This document shows positions 60,109 through 64,000 of a stretch of DNA of 64,000 nt, piece after piece. The notes beneath the pieces were generated by a model. It saw nothing but the letters and a program-made list of their open reading frames with translations, ran no database searches and was not told the origin of the DNA. Numbering within the stretch: position 1 is the first letter of the stretch; every line of letters begins with the position of its first letter. A program made the translations under genes and the position numbers. This DNA comes from Hermatobates lingyangjiaoensis (lineage: Eukaryota; Arthropoda; Insecta; Hemiptera; Hermatobatidae): assembly GCA_026182355.1 (NCBI GenBank), contig JAPFBL010000048.1, forward strand, positions 620,001-684,000. Direction: 5' to 3'.

Positions 60109-60221
60109 AAGAAATATGAAAAAAAAATAAATTAACTACGCACACAACACTGATTACACAATGTAGATGCTATATATAGGTAGGTTATAGGAAAACAACA
60201 TTCACAGTCAGTTAGGTGCTC

Positions 60222-60256
60222 TTGAAGATGGGGTCCAGATGGACCCGAAACCGGTC
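60222..60256 (+). ncRNA. Hammerhead-like motif, F6
   Basis: TTGAAGA (C3 to U), T, stem II GGGTCC/GGACCC with loop AGAT, GAA, self-complementary ACCGGT, C. The strongest stem II of all copies. It lies about 115 bp after the endonuclease stop. Confidence 0.65.
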
Positions 60257-60592
60257 GAGCTTTTCAGAGACTTTACGAGGTATGACGGAATGTATTATTA
60301 CTAATTTTAATATTATTCATTTATTTATCTTAATGGGATGAAGTGTTGTCAAACAAGTGTTTCGATCCAGTAATCTTGTACTTTTCTTTAAAAAGATGAT
60401 TCAGATACAAAGCTATCTTTGAAAGAATATATGAATGAAAGAACCCAACATAAATACCGAACGATATCTTTCGTAATGTCCCTTAATCTCCCCTTGCTTA
60501 AGTAGTCAGTATTGTATCGGCCTGAAAACGTTCCTTGTTTTACTCTGAAAAGAGGTAAATTAAATAACGCCTGTATTTTTTTATTAAGTTTC

Positions 60593-61990
60593 TTTTAATA
60601 AACACTGATTACAGCATGTGTACATGTTCTTTAGACATTGAACGTAGCTCATGTTGCAAATAATTTGATAAAGACATGTTCACTGCTTCTTGAATTGTGA
60701 TAATTAAACATCAAGTGAATTAATAAAGAAAGCTTAATATTCATGAACTATTCAGCGACTGATATCTCCGTAAGTTTAAGATTAAAATGATGGAAGCTGT
60801 TGACGAAGTGATCAATAAGATAGTTGATGGGTTTTGGAAGAAGTTAAGGAAACGAGGAAGGAGGTGATGTGCTAACAGCTGATGAGTTTATTAGATGAAG
60901 GGAAAATGTTGAAAAAACAGCTAAGGGCGTGGTGGGGGGTTGAGCGTGCGCGAAGGGCCGACCTGTTGCTAGTCGAGTGGCGAATGGAGGGCGGCAAGAA
61001 GGGAAAGGGACTGCTGGGTCCTGCGGCGCTTTGGGCCACCCACAAGGGGCTCCAAACCTGGGCCAGACTCGCAGCCTCACACCACTCTACTGCGGTACTG
61101 CACTTTCTCATCTATTACACATTTCTAATACGCCTACACAGACACAGGGAAGACACTCTGTCATAACCTTTAACATCCCAAGAAAAAGTTACATATGTAT
61201 AAAAATGAGTACTAAAACATGTCGATATCCTCTTTTCAAGATTTATTTGACAAAATGAACTTAAAAGGCGTTCCTACTTATTCTTCATTATTCGTATAAC
61301 AATGTGGTGATTTCTTCGATTGTAGACCCACGTGTGGTCATTCTCATATTTCGGTTTGTAATTTAAGGTTTTGAGAAACCTTTCCAACTTTAAAACAAAT
61401 GTACTAATACCCTTTGGTATGTTCTTTTCAATGTCTCTCTGACAAAGATCAACTGAAAAGGTTTATAACTTGTTCATCTTAATTTTATGATTATGGTTAT
61501 TTCTGAGATGTAGAATCACATGCATTTATTCTGTACAGTTCTGCATATACAATAAGAATATAGAACAAACATATAAAATAAAGATCAACATAATAAAATT
61601 GCCCTATGGAATTCCAAAATAGACTAAGACCTTTTACAATGTATAACCTGCCTCTAACCGGAGTGATTACACATAGTTAGGAGAAACAAAAAAACCGTTG
61701 ATGGATATTAAAATCCATACTAAGATTTATATGAATAAATATATATAAACTAAAACAGTTCAAAACAGTCTCTTTAATAATTTGACATTGCCGTCATCTC
61801 AAAGAGGTGGTCATGATATTTATTTTAATAAACACTGGTTGAAACATATACATGTGTGAAACGTGTACATGTCCTTAAGACATTGAACGTAATTCATGTT
61901 GCAAAAGATGTTGATAAAGACATGTTTACTGCTTCTTATCATTATCTTGACTTATCATCATTTGACATCAAGTGAATATATAAAGAAAAG
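60593..61990. repeat. Two LTR-like direct repeats around a 1.1-kb interior
   Basis: 60593-60740 and 61823-61990 share AATAAACACTG, GTGTACATGT, ACATTGAACGTA, CATGTTGCAAA, AAAGACATGTT and CATCAAGTGAAT in the same order and orientation. The interior holds a GC-rich islet and no retroviral-type gene. They could be decayed LTRs or a dispersed repeat. Confidence 0.55.
60900..61110. other. GC-rich islet
   Basis: About 210 bp of clearly higher GC than its surroundings, including GGGCGTGGTGGGGGGTTGAG. It is open on several frames on both strands, which is expected from the GC content. No protein or RNA family recognised. Confidence 0.5.
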
Positions 61991-62026
61991 CTTGCCAATC
62001 TAGCCTCGAACATCGTCGTATCGCTT

Positions 62027-62051
62027 TTCAAGACGACGACGTTGAAATATT
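62027..62051 (+). ncRNA. Hammerhead-like motif, F3 (decayed)
   Basis: TTCAAGA, C, GAC/GTT, GAA, ATAT, T, followed by GAGTTTTTGAGAGTG and a (TA)n tract at 62088-62128. An F9 fragment with GACCGAGTCCCGATAAACT follows at 62130-62185. Confidence 0.45.
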
Positions 62052-62083
62052 AAAGTGAGTTTTTGAGAGTGTTTTCTTGTACA

Positions 62084-62130
<47 letters not shown>

Positions 62131-62205
62131 CAACTGACCGAGTCCCGATAAACTTTAGTTTTGTTTCTATTCCACGGTCGATACTTATATCAATATATAT
62201 ATATA

Positions 62206-64000
62206 TTGAAAAAGACGAGCCAATCCCTGTTACGTATTACTTTGGGCACTTCTTATTGGTTGTGGGTGTTTTTTCGTTAAACACGTTTCTCCTTAGCACA
62301 CTCCGTCTGCTCGGCCGCCTCAGCCTTCACTCCAGGAGAGGGCTCGCAGTCCCTACTTAATTTTCCAATAGAGTTGGATGAAGGTCTTGGCGTCCTGGCT
62401 TGGAAGTGTACCTCGTCGAACTCGGTGTTTACTATGGGCTTAGTGGTTTTCATTAGATACTGGTTGTTGGTGTTTTCTGTAGATTCTATTGTTGTGGGTG
62501 TATGTAGAACCTTTCCCCGTCGGTTTCCTAACACGCTTGGCCGCATCCGCCGTCCTTCCTGGAGAGGGCTCGCAGTCCCTACTTTAATTTCACAGAGGGC
62601 AGGAATGGCATAGGCGTCCTCACGTAGAAGAATTCCTCGTAAGAACCTGGTCCGGGCTATGGGCATTATGAGTTGAAGTTGAGTGTGTGTGGCGTTTGTC
62701 ATTAGACCCCTTTACTGCAGTGTTTTCTTGAAGAATGCGTGGCGCCTTCCTCGTGTCGTTGCGACCGGTTTCGACCGTTCCTCGGTCATTCTCAAGCTGG
62801 TGGGTGTAGTTCCTGGCTGGATTGTGCGTTATTATATGTTGAATGCCAGATTAGTTATTGAAAAAGACGAGCCAATCCCTGTTACGTATTACTTTGGGCA
62901 CTTCTTATTGGTTGTGGGTGTTTTTTCGTTAAACACGTTTCTCCTTAGCACACTCCGTCTGCTCGCCTCAGCCTTCACCGAAGCTCCATCCTCTTAATAT
63001 AGATTGGATGAAGGTCTGGTCCTGGCTTGGAGTACCTCGTCGAACTCGGTGTTACTATGGCTTAGTTCATTAGATACTGGTTGTTGGTTCTGTAGACTAT
63101 TGTTGTGGGTGTATGTAGAATTCCCGTCGGTTTCCTAACACGCTTGGGCATCCGCCGTCCTTCCTGAGAGGTCAGTCCCTACTTTAATTTCACAGAGGGC
63201 AGAATGGCATAGGCGTCCTCACGTAGAAGAATTCCTCGTAAGAACTGGTCGCTATGGGCATTATGAGTTGAAGTTGAGTGTGTGTGGCGTTTGTCATTAG
63301 ACTCCCTTTACTGCAGTGTTTCTGAAGAATGCGTGGCGCCTTCCTCGTGTCGTTGCGACCGGTTTCGACCGTTCCTCGTCATTCTCAGCTGGTGGGTGTA
63401 GTTCCTGGCTGGATTGTGCGTTATTATATGTTGAATGCCAGTTAGTATTGAAAAAGACGAGCCAATCCCTGTTACGTATTACTTTGGGCACTTCTTATTG
63501 GTTGTGGGTGTTTTTTCGTTAAACACGTTTCTCCTTAGCACACTCCGTCTGCTCGGCCGCCTCAGCCTTCACTCCAGGAGAGGGCTCGCAGTCCCTACTT
63601 AATTTTCCAATAGAGTTGGATGAAGTCTTGGCGTCCTGCTTGGAAGTGTACCTCGTCGAACTCGGTGTTTACTATGCTTAGTGTTTTCATTAGATACTGG
63701 TTGTTGGTGTTTTCTGTAGATTCTATTGTTGTGGGTGTATGTAGAACCTTTCCCCGTCGGTTTCCTAACACGCTTGGCCGCATCCGCCGTCCTTCCTGAG
63801 AGGGCTCGCAGTCCCTACTTTAATTTCACAGAGGGCAGGAATGGCATAGCGTCCTCACGTAGAAGAATTCCTCGTAAGAACGGTCCGGGCTATGGGCATT
63901 ATGAGTTGAAGTTGAGTGTGTGTGGCGTTTGTCATTAGACCCTTTACTGCAGTGTTTTCTTGAAGAATGCGTGGCGCCTTCCTCGTGTCGTTGCGACCGG
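62206..64000 (-). repeat. Tandem array of ~650-bp units with hammerhead-like motif
   Basis: Units begin TTGAAAAAGACGAGCCAATC at 62206, 62858 and 63448 (periods 652 and 590); the third is cut by the window end. Each has AGACGAGCCAATCCCTGTTA, CTCCGTCTGCTCG, CTCGCAGTCCCTAC twice (partly deleted in unit 2) and a minus-strand motif. The GC content is well above the rest of the window. A 141-codon minus-strand frame (62277-62702) exists in unit 1 only and is broken in the other units. Tandem PLE terminal repeats are the likely identity. Confidence 0.75.
62763..62795 (-). ncRNA. Hammerhead-like motif in tandem unit 1
   Basis: Minus strand: TTGAGAA (G8 changed), T, stem II GACCG/CGGTC with loop AGGAA, GAA, self-complementary ACCGGT, C. 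Unit 2 has a damaged copy at about 63357-63389; unit 3 is cut off at 63993-64000. Confidence 0.5.

Larger units (their letters stand above)
59768..60300 (+). mobile_element. Penelope-like element, 5'-truncated 3' end
   Basis: Starts abruptly inside the GIY-YIG endonuclease (TGRTLKDRFKEHIKDY) and continues through the C-terminus, a 3' region and a hammerhead-like motif (60222-60256). It is the same family as the minus-strand element at 37.2-39.4 kb. Confidence 0.8.

Noticed and set aside
60844..61258. Several overlapping frames on both strands in the GC-rich islet
   Set aside because: High GC content lowers stop frequency on all frames; no domain or codon signal favours one.
62277..62702. 141-codon minus-strand protein in tandem unit 1
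   Set aside because: The frame is not maintained in units 2 and 3 and overlaps structured repeat sequence; assembly errors are suspected.

Overview
The window looks like repeat-dense intergenic DNA from an invertebrate metazoan. It is very AT-rich, full of (TA)n tracts and animal transposons, and I found no host protein-coding gene, rRNA gene or CRISPR array that I can support. A tRNA-derived SINE with an ACCTA-type tail makes an arthropod my weak first guess; the sequence does not settle the taxon.

Region by region. 1-17 kb and 24.2-24.4 kb: dozens of short end fragments of Penelope-like elements (PLEs), usually in head-to-head inverted pairs and bounded by (TA)n. Most carry a hammerhead-ribozyme-like motif. 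Two internally deleted mariner copies (4407-5294, 14144-15056) and a short element with its own 16-bp target duplication (9306-9894) lie among them. 18-30 kb: pieces of an unclassified ~1.9-kb repeat (here family A), two RTE/SINE-like tails (22.1-24.1 kb), and a ~960-bp non-autonomous Helitron (26509-27468). 27.8-31.1 kb is featureless AT-rich DNA. 31.1-33.6 kb: the 3' part of a PLE (end of the reverse transcriptase, GIY-YIG endonuclease, terminal hammerhead motif), then a complete hAT MITE with a perfect 8-bp target duplication. 34.9-36.9 kb: an inverted family A copy. 37.2-39.4 kb: a minus-strand PLE split by a third mariner. 39.9-44.7 kb: a SINE with a 17-bp target duplication, two or three Helitron derivatives, and a poly-A-tailed retrocopy of a structured RNA.

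45.2-45.8 kb: a Tigger/pogo-type MITE. 48.7-50.1 kb: a decayed minus-strand LINE with an RNase H domain. 51.5-58.1 kb: more family A, with an internal duplication, and a Helitron with helicase remnants (54580-55010). 59.8-60.3 kb: a third PLE 3' end. 60.6-62.0 kb: two LTR-like direct repeats around a GC-rich islet. 62.2 kb to the window end: a ~650-bp tandem array, three units, with a hammerhead-like motif in each unit.

The most interesting signal is the set of hammerhead-like motifs. At least ten sequence families share CTGANGA, a short stem II and GAA, followed by a perfectly self-complementary stem III (ACGT, ATAT, AATT, AGATCT, ACCGGT, ACATGT or ACGCGT) and then C, T or A at the cleavage position. 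Their place downstream of three PLE endonuclease remnants ties them to PLE termini. All genes seen are transposon-derived and broken.
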